In this document: positions 44,537 to 56,841 of the stretch, one piece after another | Layout: every line of letters begins with the position of its first letter | Numbering within the stretch: position 1 is the stretch's first letter | DNA from: Apiospora phragmitis | Taxonomy: Eukaryota; Ascomycota; Sordariomycetes; Amphisphaeriales; Apiosporaceae | Length of the DNA stretch: 64,000 nt | Direction: 5' to 3' | Assembly (NCBI GenBank): GCA_038363925.1 | Contig: JAQQWL010000004.1 | Span: 744,001-808,000, forward strand | The notes under the pieces: generated by a model | What the model was told of the DNA's origin: nothing | Seen by the model: the letters and a program-made list of their open reading frames with translations, nothing else | Databases searched by the model: none | Position numbers and translations under genes: made by a program

Positions 44537-47514
44537 GGGGCCGCATGTCCATCGCAAGCACGAAGAAAAACACCCATCTGCTGCGCTAAACGGGAAATTC
44601 CTGAAGACAACCTGGAAATCGCACATCTCACCACATTCCATCTATCAGATCATGGCGCCACTCCTCACCGCTGCAACTCTAGCTGGTCTTCTCTCGAGCA
44701 GTCAAGGCTCCCAGCCAACCAAAAGCACCCAGTCAACTTCAACCACTTCTTCTTGGCTGTCCAGAGACGAAGAATGTGCGCGGCCACAAGGGAAGAACCC
44801 CAAATTCTCTCCGTGAGACGGCAGCAAAAGTAAGATTAGAGGTAAAGCTAGTCCAACACAAGGGTAGCTTTTTTTTTCCCGGTAGAGAGGCCTACCTACA
44901 GAGTTCGAGGCATGGTATACATTTCTCCAGAGATCTTCCATGTCTTTTTGGATGAGGCGGCTGATGAAAGCAGGGGAGACGGCCGAGGAGAATGTGGCAT
45001 ACAATGAATGGGAATCCAGGCACAGGCCGAGTCGAACTCTTGTACCCACTGAGATGGAAGTGGGGGATTATTTGGAATCAAGAGTGCCTATGATGTGTTT
45101 TACAGGGTCTTCAATCCGCTTATGGGAATCGATGCCTCTTAGAGAGCTAATATGACGAATTATGAAAGGTAATTCTACGATTCTGCTGGCCCTTTTGCCG
45201 TTACTGTGTCCCTACTGTGGTGTGAGTCCAGGTTGTCAGGATAGTTGAAACCTAATTGACTCGCTCAAAGTGATCTTCTCTATCCTACATCGCGCGTACC
45301 CTTGGTCCAGGTAAGTCAAAAGGGTGTTGTCGCAAATTTGCTTTCATTATTGCCAAATACTCAAGATAGAGCTATCGAACGACGCTTTCTAAGCTTTCTG
45401 CACAACGACAATGCCACATCGACCAATCCAACGCGCCAGAGAAATTTATTATGGACGAGTCTTCGCTGTTCAGATTATTCAGTAGCAGGATCGGCCACCC
45501 CGTTACAATCTGCGTCGTACTTCTTTCTCTACCTGGACATACCCGATACACCTTTGCTTGTGTGTGTGTCTGTATGTGTAGCTTCTTCTTCTCGCTTGCC
45601 CTTCCTGACCAAGCTGTGGTCTTCCCGCTTGAGTCGGCTAAGAGTGCATGACGGCCTACAAGCCGAGTGACAGTGGCCATACGGCTCGGCGCAGCTCATA
45701 ATATGTTCATGCTCGAAACCCTTCCATTTTGGTCAGGTATTCAAGCCCATCGCGTGTACGGTTCCGTCGGTGGGTTCGTAAGGAGTTCGACTGCATAACG
45801 GGGAAGACCGTTGTCGGAATTGTGCCTGTACTGGTCACGCGTCGACTGAACCAGTAGGAGGTTGGGCTCGTTTGAAGGGTATCGTCAACCTTCAGGCGTA
45901 GGAGTAAGGTGATCGGCAGAGATCACTGGATGATCTTCCGACGAGATAGTGCGCGGGGGGGAAGTTCCATCCATCAATGGGCAGAACATCAGCGTGAACT
46001 CCGTGGCGTTTATCAGTCCTCCATCACGACCCCGGGCCCTGAATCACGGTCTTCTCTGACGGTGGCAAGCAAGCTTCTCATCAAACCATGTCTTTGATAG
46101 CAACCGGCGGCTGGGTGAGTAAGTAGGTTTCCTCGACCGGCTCGTGGTGGAGCGATAGGCAAGACCGTTGTAGATGAGATCGATACAGTTGTCACGAGTT
46201 GAGGAGCCTGTGCGCTTGACACCCACGCCGTCGTCCTGGAAACTTGTGCTTCTCGGCTTGGCTCCCCCTTCCTCCACCCCGGCCGAGGTCGAAGTCCTCG
46301 GTATCGTAGCTTCTAAGGGAAAATCGGAGATAAGACGTCAAAAGGGTACCCAGAAGTTCATATGCACTCATCGTTGCGGACTCAAAAGTTACTGCTGACT
46401 GCATGATAAAGACGAGAAGAACATATGGGTACGCCTAATGTGCTCATGCAGCGAGGCGCCCAAAAATGAGAGCGTTGACAGGGAATCTTGTGACGGGATT
46501 TCTGCAGGTCGTCGGTACGCTCACAGATGTTGGTGAACGTCCTGACATAACGTCCTGTCCTTATCCACATGTTTTTGTTCTGCCATTGGCGCATGACAGC
46601 GACCTTCCTCATAAAAAGAGGAGGGCCTGTCCATGAATGCATACTCGTACAAAACTCTACAACCCTGAACGTTTGAGCAACCCCAATCTGTGAGGGCGGT
46701 GTCCATGTCGTCAGGGACGGGTGGCTGGAAGTGCTGAGCCGGGTGGAGTACTTAAAAACGCTCGTCGATGAGCTCCTCGACAAGCGAAGTACGGACCTCG
46801 TGCGATTTCGTCAAGGTATCAGGTTCTGCTGTTACATTATGAAATGGAACATGAACCATGGGTGTTGTGAAGGTGAGTCTATATAACCCGTGCGTTAACC
46901 CTAACCACCACTTCAGTATCGTAGATCAGGGGAGGTAGGCTTGCCCTCGTCGAAGTCACGCTGCCGGCCTGCCGATACCTTTGTACATGTCCTTGCAGGC
47001 CATGGGAGCCAATGTTGCAGAAGCCCCATTCCATGACTTGTTCGGAGGCGAATCTGTTAAGCCATTTGGAGACAGGCTGGGAAAATGAGCGGATGATTTT
47101 GAACGTATGAATCTCGTGGGAAGTTTAGCTATGCTCTAAAATCGGAGACAGGGGCTTAAGTAGTCAGTATACGAGCCTCCTGGCCAATTTGCCATATGCG
47201 CAGTTTGGCTTCGTATTCTATCTGACTCATGTTGGCTTTTATCGCCAAACACAGACAGCCTGCATGTCACAGTCATGTCACCGCCCATCGTAAGTAGAGC
47301 AGAGATCTGGGTTGTGTGCTAGCACACCAATCATCGCTGTCATGTTCATCGCCACAAATAACTCGTATCTAAAGTTGAGGCAACAACAGGCCTTGTGATG
47401 ACAATAGGCTCACGGGGCTTCTATCGATCTTGCAGATGGAAAGATGCATTCATTCGCCTTCGTTCGCTTCCTCTGGTGCAGAAACAGGCTGTAGCCCAGC
47501 ATCTTTGAACCAGA
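44537..47514. other. gene-free region, 3 kb
   Basis: Between the Rsa3-like gene and the 3' end of the Ubp8 gene. Several open frames exist (for example minus strand 46382-46783), but none shows a motif I recognise and none has a convincing start and splice pattern. Confidence 0.4.
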
Positions 47515-49669
47515 TCAGCCCAGCGAGCGAATGATGTAGAAGAGGAGGTAGGCCTTAGCACTCAGGACCTCGGATTTGGTGGCCAACTCCACGCGATGGT
47601 CGTTGAATGCGAACCACTAGAAGGGTTGTTAGCAAAAAAGTGGCCGATCAAATAACGTCACCGTATTGCGGACTGACCTGATCTCCAACACGACAATACG
47701 ACACATAATGACCTAGCAATCAACCGTTAGTCTAAGGGTGCATGTTGATGCTGAGTTCGGCTCAACCATACCTGTGTCAATCTCTCCTACATGGACCACT
47801 ACACTCATCAGGTCATATGTGCAAGACCGCCCGAGCTCGATCGTCTCTCGAATGTCGGCCGACCTGCCCCGTGTGGTATATGGTAGCATGTTGAGTGTCA
47901 GGGGGAAATGCACAGGTGTGTCGATCTTGGCTGCCGACTTGTCCCGGCTCCCTTGCTTGAACTCGAACCTCTTCAAACGACTAGTCAGTATGCGAAAACT
48001 CAAACTGGCATAGCTAAGTCTTACCTTAAGCTGTATCGACAGCACGTTGGGTAGCAGTTTGATGCTGTTGTGTCTCTCTGCCTGCTGCATCGATTCGCAG
48101 TTTCTGCACCGGTATTCGCACTTGTCCGACTTGATGTACTCCTCATCGAGACACTCTTTCAGGGACAGGGAGACGCCCTTGCTCGCCTTCTTGCCACGCT
48201 TCTGAGCCAGGGTATCTAAGCCTAGACTCAAGTCCAGGAACGACTCTACTGCGTTAGTAACGCCACCACAGTTTTGGCAAGTCGTTGATCTCTGGAGCTT
48301 TCCGTAGAATGATTGGTGTATGACGCAGTCGCAGCTGTGTTCACTGCCATTCTCGGGCCTCTCTCCATCCCCATTGCGTTCATGGAGCTCCTCAGCCAAG
48401 AATTGGAAGAACTCGTGGGCATCTTGCTCCTTGGTAGTCACTAGGTTCTCGAAGGCCTTCTTCTCACTTATCCAGAAGCCAGAGAGTATGCTAGATGCCG
48501 TGTAACCGTTGGTGTTCTCCAGGGCATAGAACTCTTGGAACATGTCATCCATGGCGCAGCTCAGACAGTACGACTGGCCGCAACTGCCATTGGGATGTCC
48601 GTCGCCAAGATAGAAGTTTCTCAGCAAGGGGTTGTGCAAGAAACTCTGAAGCACAACATTCTGGTAGCACGTGGCACCGGCGTTGTAGATGCCCCGCAAG
48701 CCATCGGCTTTGCAAGAAGCAGGTGCGGTGTTGGTGGAGATGTACCGGGGGTCATCCTTAACAGAATCCGAGAACAGCTCCTCGTGTTTCCGTTTGCGAC
48801 CTACGAGCGTCAGCACCAGCCCCAAGATAGTAGTAAGTGGGCTAACAAGCCACTGCGCTGGCGTTGCGAAAGAACAAAGAACATATGAAGCCCCGCGGGC
48901 GTGATATACTTACTCGAGAATGAACCCGTACCGATCTTACGCACTCTCAGCTCTTCGAGGGTGGGGTCCCAGACGAAGTCCTCGCAGAACTGGCAGTATA
49001 GGGAGCCACTTCGTGAATCCACGTAGAACCGATGGCTCTTCTTGCTGCCGTGTTTCGCACGGTCCTCCTCGGATACGATGGTAGAGCATTGCAGGCAGAG
49101 GTAATTGGACGTCAGTGATGTCGTGACCACGTTGTCTGGGCTTTTCGACGTCTGGGGAATGATGGGCGTGTTGTCGAATATGACTCGCAACAGCATCTTG
49201 TAGTACTGGATGGAGCTGTTCATCACATCAACACTATTGGAGAACAATAATTGAACATGTTCTGGGCACTCTGTCAGCACTTCCTATCCTTGCCCAAAAC
49301 TTGTGAGCGTTGGTACCAACCGCATCCGAACATAGGTGTGCCGGGCGCCGCCGGCTTGATCTTAACATTTGGGTGACGCCGGGGTGGCTGGCCGAGCCGC
49401 CATGTTGCTAGATAGCGCTCAGGACCTTGCAATATGTTTATTGGGTATGGGCAGTGTCGATAGAGGTGTAGTCCTGCAAGATCGCCGTCGTCGGCACGGA
49501 GACAAAGTATTCGTTGTTGGCGGCAGGAGCAAACGTGGGGGCGCGGTGGTCCTGCGAATCGACCGTCAAGTTGCGACACTGGGCACAGCACGGACTGCGT
49601 TGGGAAGTTGGTTGGGATGCGAGTATGGTATTCGTCACTAAACGTGTTGGTGTCTATGGAGGCGTGCAA
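47515..49669 (-). CDS. UBP8: Ubiquitin-specific protease, Ubp8/SAGA type
   Basis: Deubiquitinase of the SAGA co-activator DUB module, which removes ubiquitin from histone H2B. Exons on the minus strand: 49669?-49321, 49261-48914, 48800-48025, 47970-47772, 47712-47678 and 47616-47515; all phases agree, total up to 602 residues. The zinc-finger UBP domain starts with PGTPMFGC and EHVQLLFSNSVDVM and includes NYLCLQCSTIVSEEDRAKHG and SLYCQFCEDFVWDPTLEELR. The catalytic Cys box is GLRGIYNAGATCYQNVVLQS. The His box is split by two introns: VVVHVGEIDTG, HYVSYCRVGDQ, WFAFNDHRVELA. CxxC pairs in the finger (TTCQNCGG, CEYRCRNCES) are kept. The first coding exon before PAAPGTPMFGC is not recognisable, so the true start may lie elsewhere. 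No frame break. Confidence 0.88.
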
Positions 49670-50573
49670 TCCATGCCAATCAAGGCCTGGAGTCGCAAGA
49701 GGTAGTATATTGTTCGGTGGCGATTGTCGCGCGCGATTGAATCAGGAGTGATGCGACTTTTGATGCAAACGGAGAGAGCTCCCTAACTACGGAGATTGAT
49801 TGATTGCCGGTCAGCACGAGACAGCTAGCGAATGAACTCACTGTCCATGCAACAGAGGGCGTCAGGTGGCTAATATGTGTGTAATTACGGAGCTCCCATT
49901 GTGAGGACAAGAAGAATATAGCTTCGAGAGGAACAATACATCGAATAGAGGAGAATTATCTGGGTTGGTCGCTACGATTTGTTCGTCATACCAGGCATCT
50001 CTCAATTGGCGATGTTTCGTCAGAAGCTGGAAATTCCCTTATCTACACCTGATTCACTGCCTTATCTGGACGCTAGGCGGATGATGCAAGGGTCCATCCC
50101 GTAAATCCTAGGGGCTTAGCCATGCCGGCCCCCAATTGCCCCCAATACCCGATCCCCTGAACCGATCAGTTATTAATAAACATCCCCAACGACCACCCAA
50201 AATCGAGTGGGTATCCGTGATCGCCGCTTTTAAAGATGTCGCGCCAGGTGATCAAAGATACAGGATATCAATTTTAAAGTCCACCAATGCTCTAATGCCA
50301 TCCCGGTGCTCCCTATATCCACCTGCTAAATTAATTGGGATGCACACTGGGGGCAGCAGCTGCCATCCGAATAAGGGTCACCAACAACTTCCCGACATGG
50401 TAGGAGCAAAGGGTCAGCAAGAGCAACGCCATTTTGCCACTACAGACGATACTCAATGACTATGTAGGTATATACTACATGTAAGCATACATTCTGACCA
50501 TAGTCTTGACAGCGATTGCTAAAGAAAATAAAGGATCAAGCAAGATACGAAGGAAGAAAAAAAGAAACATGAT
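49670..50573. other. spacer, 904 bp
   Basis: Promoter side of the Ubp8 gene and 3' flank of tRNA-Glu. No gene seen. Confidence 0.4.
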
Positions 50574-50652
50574 CTCCGATGCGGGGAATCGAACCCCGGG
50601 CATGACGGGTCTTCATGAGAGCGTCATATGTTAGCCACTACACCACATCGGA
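50574..50652 (-). tRNA. tRNA-Glu (CTC) with a 7-nt intron
   Basis: The minus strand reads tccgatg...catcgga (perfect acceptor stem), D arm gtgt/acat, and anticodon stem tgacg/cgtca. The loop is ctCTCa followed by tgaagac and c38, so the intron is 7 nt. The T arm is cgggg/ccccg with loop ttcgatt. The 5' half matches the usual fungal tRNA-Glu sequence. Confidence 0.9.
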
Positions 50653-52230
50653 CTGACCTCTGTCGATCATAACTGATTGATGAAAAGTTTGCTAATTCGC
50701 TATATATCTTTAAACACTCGAGACGACTTTCGTTCTATTGTGTAAAATGGTCACTGACGAGCACAGCGAACCATGTGTTTGGTAGAAAGGGGGCCCGGAC
50801 TTGGTCTACAGTGACTAGTATAAGCTCTTGGGGATACATAATTGAAGTCACGACGAACCAAATTTACAATCCATCCGGATCCTTGGGGACGCAATCTGGG
50901 CTATACGCGGGAACTTCGCGAAGAAGTCCCCACGCGGTAACGGATACATACGACTCGAAAGCTTACCAGCCAACTCACAGCTAAGTACAAGTGGTATGTT
51001 GAATACCTTCAGTTCCTCTAAATGGGAGGTGTGGATGATGGTTGGTCTCTATGGTATGTAGAAAGTCCTTTTTGCCCGAAATTTGCCGTGACTACACGTC
51101 AGTTCTCTGGAATTCTAGCCTACGATCTCCTGTCCTGATATGTGCCATGGACAAGAAAGGCATATTGATATCGAAATATCTTTCGCTGCGGCCTCTGATC
51201 AAGTCAAACATTGAAACATTTGACTTGTTTCAAGTATCAAGCCCCCAACCGGAAAAGGGGAAAGCAGTACAGACATTAGCAATGAGTGCAAAATGTCGCT
51301 ACAGGAAACATGCTATGCTATTCGACGGTCATTTGGTTGAAGCTGAAGCTCAATAGGACACTACCATACACACTCTATTCCTTGAGCATAGACACCATCG
51401 TCAGCCATAGTAGTGTCCGTCTCGAGAAATAAAACTGAAGAACAGCATATGGTTTCCTTTCGAAACTGGGTGGTTCGGCCCCATACCGTGTGGTAGGTGA
51501 AGCTGTATAATATCCAGTCAACTCACCAAACCCACGAGAGAAACATTGTTGAATAATAATCAGGCCGAAAGCTTGGAACTTACACTCAACGGTGATTAAT
51601 CAAGGACAATCGATCCCAATCCACATAGCTACAGAATATTAACCCAGTGTCTCTCACAGACGGCATATAAGAGTTCGTAGATTCTGTGTATCGCTTTGAC
51701 CTCATCATACCCCCCTCTTATATAAACGACCCCTATCCCCTGAAGGCTGTCATGTCGCTGAAAGTTGCCGAGAAGGGCGCCGAATCAGCTTCTTTTCTTG
51801 TTCTTACTGCATGAATTAACACCGTCCTGCCGACCAGAATGGCGAGAGAAATGTGTCACCATTATATTGATTAACTAAGATGTTCTTTTGCCACAGTTTG
51901 TCCCAGGAGTGAAGATGTCGCAATTGCTACATTTGGCTACACGAATGCGAATGAACCTCGGCTGTGGTTGGACAGCCAATGAACGTTATGCTTAGGTCTT
52001 CGAACCCCACCTGTGGCGCTCATATCCAACCAAGCACGCAGTTCAACATGTTATCAGTCTGACATGCTCAACAGCTCGCTCTTACATATCCAAGTTAGCA
52101 AAAGATAACGGCTGCCAACGAATTTACGAAATATTGTCTTTTTCGCACATTCGACGATACCTGTCTTTCCTGTGTTATGAGAATCCCATCAGCAGCAGCA
52201 GCAGCCGTTTCGAGAACCACAACCAGGAAG
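50653..52230. other. gene-free region, 1.6 kb
   Basis: Upstream of the metallo-beta-lactamase gene; the final part is its promoter. Open frames here lack motifs. No repeat or RNA gene recognised. Confidence 0.4.
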
Positions 52231-53129
52231 ATGGTAGCTCAACTCGTCCACCTGCCCGAAGTCGAGCGGCTCAGTCCCGCCTGCATCCGGATCCTCGGAG
52301 GCAACCCGGGCAAGTTCTCGCTGCAGGGGACCAACACCTACCTCGTCGGCACGGGGCCCCGGCGGCTGCTCATCGACACGGGCCACGGCCAACCCTCGTG
52401 GATCGCGGCGCTGCAGCGGACGCTGGCCGACGAGCAGATCACCATCCAGAGCGCCCTGCTGACGCACTGGCACCCGGACCACGTCGGCGGCGTGGGCGAC
52501 CTCCTGCAGCACTCCCCGGAGACGCTCGTCTACAAGTGCGACCCGGAGGAGGGCTGGCGCGATATCGCGGACGGTCAGATCTTCCGGGTCGAGGGCGCCA
52601 CGCTGAAGGCGGTGCACACGCCGGGCCACACGACGGACCACATGGTGTTCGTGTTCCAGGACGAAGACGCGCTCTTCACGGGCGACAACGTCCTCGGCCA
52701 TGGCACCGCGGTCTTCGAGGACCTACAGACCTACCTGCAGAGCCTCGCGAAGATGGAGGGACTGGTCGCCGGCCGGGGTTATCCAGGGCACGGGGCGGTG
52801 CTTGCGGAGGCGAGGGCCAAGATAGCGGAATACATTACGCATCGGCATGAGCGGGAGAAGCAGGTTCTGAACGTCCTGGGTCCGTCAAAGGCGGCGAAAA
52901 TGGTAATAATGATCACGACGATGATGCTACCAATCGGATCGCCCGGCCTGATCGCTGGACCCCGATGGAGCTGGTGAAAGTGATCTATAAGGCTTACCCG
53001 GAGAGTCTTCACGGTCCCGCGTCCGCCGGAGTTGTGCAAATCTTGCAAAAACTCCGAGCCGAAAATAAGGTTGTGTCGGAAGAGGACGACGGCTGGCGAT
53101 TACTACAGGAGGATCGATCCAGCCTATGA
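52231..53129 (+). CDS. Metallo-beta-lactamase-fold hydrolase, LACTB2-like, one frame break
   Basis: Zinc hydrolase of the LACTB2-like group; fungal relatives include general thioester/RNA-acting hydrolases and the product-releasing thioesterases of some polyketide clusters. The start is placed at 52231 (MVAQLVHLPEVERLSP); an in-frame Met at 52177 adds 18 Ala/Arg/Thr-rich residues. Motifs are LTHWHPDHVGG (metal motif THxHxDH), HTPGHTTDHM, FTGDNVLGHGTAVF and GRGYPGHGAV. One missing A in the AAAA at 52897-52900 breaks the frame; restored, it reads through RWTPMELVKVIYKAYPESLH, a winged-helix tail ending at 53127-53129, total 299 residues. No polyketide synthase is present in the window, so a stand-alone role is more likely here. 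Confidence 0.8.
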
Positions 53130-56100
53130 GGAGCCATTCTGCTACCTACGTCTGGTTGTCGGCGCTATGCGAGTGATGGTTTGGCACCTTTTTAGGGCCC
53201 CATGGTCTGGCTGACGTCAGAGACGAAGACGCGGGTGCGTTGGTGGCTTGCATAAGCACGGCCGAGGCGCCGGTCCAAAGCCACTCAGCCAACTGGCACC
53301 CCCAAATCAGCTTGGGGGCCTATGTATGCACATAAGGCCAAAGCTTTCATCCGAAATCATGAAATTTCAGTTGGACGAAGTGCAGAATAACATGTGTTCG
53401 TGCCATGGGGATTTCTTCTTCGAGGAAACTGAGCAAACGCTTCGTCATTGTACCTTGGGAAAACTCTATTAGATGAAGAGAGTTTGCGGCCGCATCCCGC
53501 TGTGCGTTACCAGGCCACCGGAATTCGGCCAGACACCGGATGCATCGGTGTTAATCAACTAGAAGCGGAAATCCCTCCAATTGCAGTTCCAAGTCAGCAG
53601 CTGCGGTAGCAAGGAAGTTTGTGAAGTGTCGCTCACGGAATGCCCGGCGTTCAAAAGCGAAAGCGAGTGTGACTGGTAGCTCGCTTGGCTGCTTGGCATC
53701 TTTAGTCAATGTTGTTGTTGGTCATCAAGACCTAAGGGTAGGTAGAATTGAGATGCGTTATGTTGTCAGGCTGTCGGCCAGTGCCTAGCAGCCTAGATTA
53801 GGCGCTTGTTTAGTTTAGGTACAGGGCTGATGGATGCATCTTTCATCATCATCATGGCCTTGTGACTGTTACCATGGCGGGGGCAGATTCATCAGCATCT
53901 GGATGTGTCACCGCCCCCATCTTCCTCAAGCTCCACGCTCCTGCGCTGTCAAGTTGAGCTAACCCAAAGGCAGGTCATACAAGTACACACTCAGTACACG
54001 TGCATGCAGATATGTAGCGGATGATCCACTGTAGCTGTCGTCTCAAGTTGCATTGAAGTAAGTATGCAATGAAGTTGGTGGGCTGCCACTGGCCCAGGTT
54101 ATGCTGGTGATGGCTCGATCATCCAGATGAGCACCACCAGATCCATGAAACTGTTTTGCCTTGCCGCTGCTGCCTCAATATAGGTGAGTACCTATTCTCT
54201 TATTAGGTGATGGTAGTGGCCGAAGCAGAATCGGGGTCCAGCCGTTTCTGACCGAGGAGATCATATGGGGTTTGGTTGCCCAGAGTCGCCAAGTCGCATC
54301 TCACTACCCTATCCTTGCGCAATGGAGATGCCCACCCCTTCTCGCACCCGGCTCCGAAAACCTTCTCAAAACGAAACCCGAGGAGCGCAACCTCCAGTTG
54401 TACCGAATCAAATTGATTGAAATACGAACGATGGTTGTTATTGTCTGCCCATGTTCTGTCCATCTTATTCGAAAATCATGGCTAACTTGAGCATGTTTCA
54501 AATGCGTGCCTCATCAGGTGTTGGCCCCCTTAATGGGATTCAGGACATGCAGGAGGAACATGCACGAAATCCATCAGGATATGGTTTCGGACTTAGGCAA
54601 GTATGCAACGACATGTCGAACAATCGAGTGTACGGCTGCATACTGCTGCCTCTGTACGTCGCGTTGATGCACATGCGCGAAGTCATCGGTCTGCTTACAT
54701 CTACATCAGCATCCATGTCTACAGGTGTCGCCGGCCAGTGGGATGATGTCGTATGTTGGGGTTGACTCCCGACAGTTCATCTTGCTTCAACGTTGCGAAT
54801 AAGGACAGACACTTGATCTGCCCTTGGTGCATGCGCATGCAGATTTGCTCATAGTAGTATCGCATATCACCACAGCTTCCTGCTCTCGAATAGCAAATTG
54901 GTAGTACTTTGTAAGCTGTTTTTGATGGTTGCACATGACCACTATGTGATCAATTTGCAAGTTGTAATGCTATAGTAAGATATTTATAACATTATTCCCA
55001 ACGTAGATCGTGGCCAGAAAATAGTAGTAGTATGTGCTTTGAGGGTTGCGCACACTACGGCTACTGCCTGTACCGGCATATGGACACACACGATGTACAA
55101 CAGAAGTATGGAGCGCTAAGGTCCCGTTGGTACATGAGGCCCAGGGTTGATGCGAGTGGAATTTATCCCCAATGCAGTTGAGGCTTGCACTGAGCTCCTT
55201 CACCTGAAAGCTATTTCATGCCCGATGCAATTTGAAGGAAGGGGCGGACTGGAGCTCTGCCAACTTGACTCGACATCTTGATCAGATATTCGGGTGAAGA
55301 ACATAGGGCAAACGGAACTCGGCACACCCTATCTGCACATCAGCTGTATTTGCATCTGTTGGTGGTTGTCCGCGTCACATATCCGTATTTCGTGGACAAT
55401 CGAATATTCTGGGTTCATCTACATCAATATCTGAAGGTAATCTGACAAAGATGTACCAGCCACTCCCCTTGCCTTGAGCGGCAGTCAGCAGTCAGCAGTC
55501 AGCAGTCGGGAAACAACCGGAGAAACATGCCGTCAAAGTATTAGATCAGAAACACTGTTACACGAGTTACCCAGCCTCGGACGAGCGTCCCTGCCACTCT
55601 GCCCAGCGGCTCCGTGTGGATATGTCGGAATTACCAATACTCCTTGGTGCGCTTACCTTACCGACGGACTTAATGGACTGCATACTTACTCCGTAGTTGT
55701 ACGTCAGCTCGAGGTGAGATTCCCTCCCTTGGCGATGCAGTTCCCTCGCATCTATTATTATACCACACCAAATGGAAAAACCGGTGTGACTGGGTACCTA
55801 CTCACACATCTTGTGCTTTTCGCCATGGAGAAGTTGATGTTTGCGAGAGCGAGCTGTCGGATGGTCGGGCTGCAAAACTGGAAGGCTTACCCGGACACCA
55901 AGTGGAGTGCGTGACTGGCACCCAACAATTCTCCACTGCCTCATCCAAGTGATCCGTCCAAAATTTGTCCCGTCCACCCCCCAAACCACCAGACCGCATC
56001 CAGATTCCAATCCACCTAACATCCACCACATACCGCCTGTTTTCCTTTCTGCGTCAAAACCGACATAGCGAAAGAAAGAAAAAAACAATAGTAGATTTCG

Positions 56101-56841
56101 GAAGCCTTGGATCTACAGCTAGTGACGACACGCTTATTCAAGAGTATCGATACAAGTTATGTACAGCACAGCATAGCACAGCGGGACAAGTGCCAATCAT
56201 AACATTCATACCCCCATTAAATCGAACATGATCGAACGAACGGGCGCGGAAGCGATCGCCCTTTGCCCAAAGGCCGAGCTGGTCTGGTCGGTGGTCTGAC
56301 TTGTGCGCCGAGATCGAATTGTCGTGCGGCGCGCCCTTCCATTCCCACCTCGCTGGCGCTTCCCCAAACTCACATAATACTGGTACTTTGGAGAGAGTGG
56401 GCATTTGTAATATGACTTGTCCACCCTGGAAGTACCTGCATACTTCTGTCGCCTATTCATTCCCCCATAAAAGCCTTGTACCCTCCCTTCCTGCTGCTTG
56501 GCTTCTGGGCGTGCACTCTTGGTGTTGATCCCAAGACTTAAAAAGTAATCCCAAGGAAGCCGCTTCCTAGTAGAAGAAGGCCTGGTCCCCTCGTCGTCAG
56601 AGTCGTAAACTTCGTTGGCGCTCTTATCTTTTCCTTGCTTGTCCTCGTTGACAGCTGCATCTTGATATCTTGGAGCTTGGATGACCCTGGTGGTAACTAA
56701 GTCGGCAATATTACCAGTCGCGCGGTGATATACTACATCCCTAATCTGCAGGATCTTCAAGTATATCTATTGTACATACCTCGCGACCGCCACCTCACCA
56801 CCGCCCTGTCGCCCTGGCGTAGCAAGCCTCCCACATCCACG
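53130..56841. other. gene-free region, 3.7 kb
   Basis: Both strands were read; no motif-bearing frame, RNA gene or mobile element was found. It contains the heptamer repeat listed separately. The last part is the Ytp1-like gene promoter. Confidence 0.4.
55481..55507 (+). repeat. 7-bp tandem repeat, about four units
   Basis: gcagtca repeated almost four times; non-coding. Confidence 0.85.

Noticed and set aside
46382..46783. 133-residue minus-strand frame in the 3-kb gap
   Set aside because: No recognisable family, no splice pattern and no codon bias like the neighbours.
49438..49638. 66-residue minus-strand frame as possible N-terminus of Ubp8
   Set aside because: Out of frame with the zinc-finger exon, and no splice site found that joins it; kept only as a doubt about the Ubp8 start.
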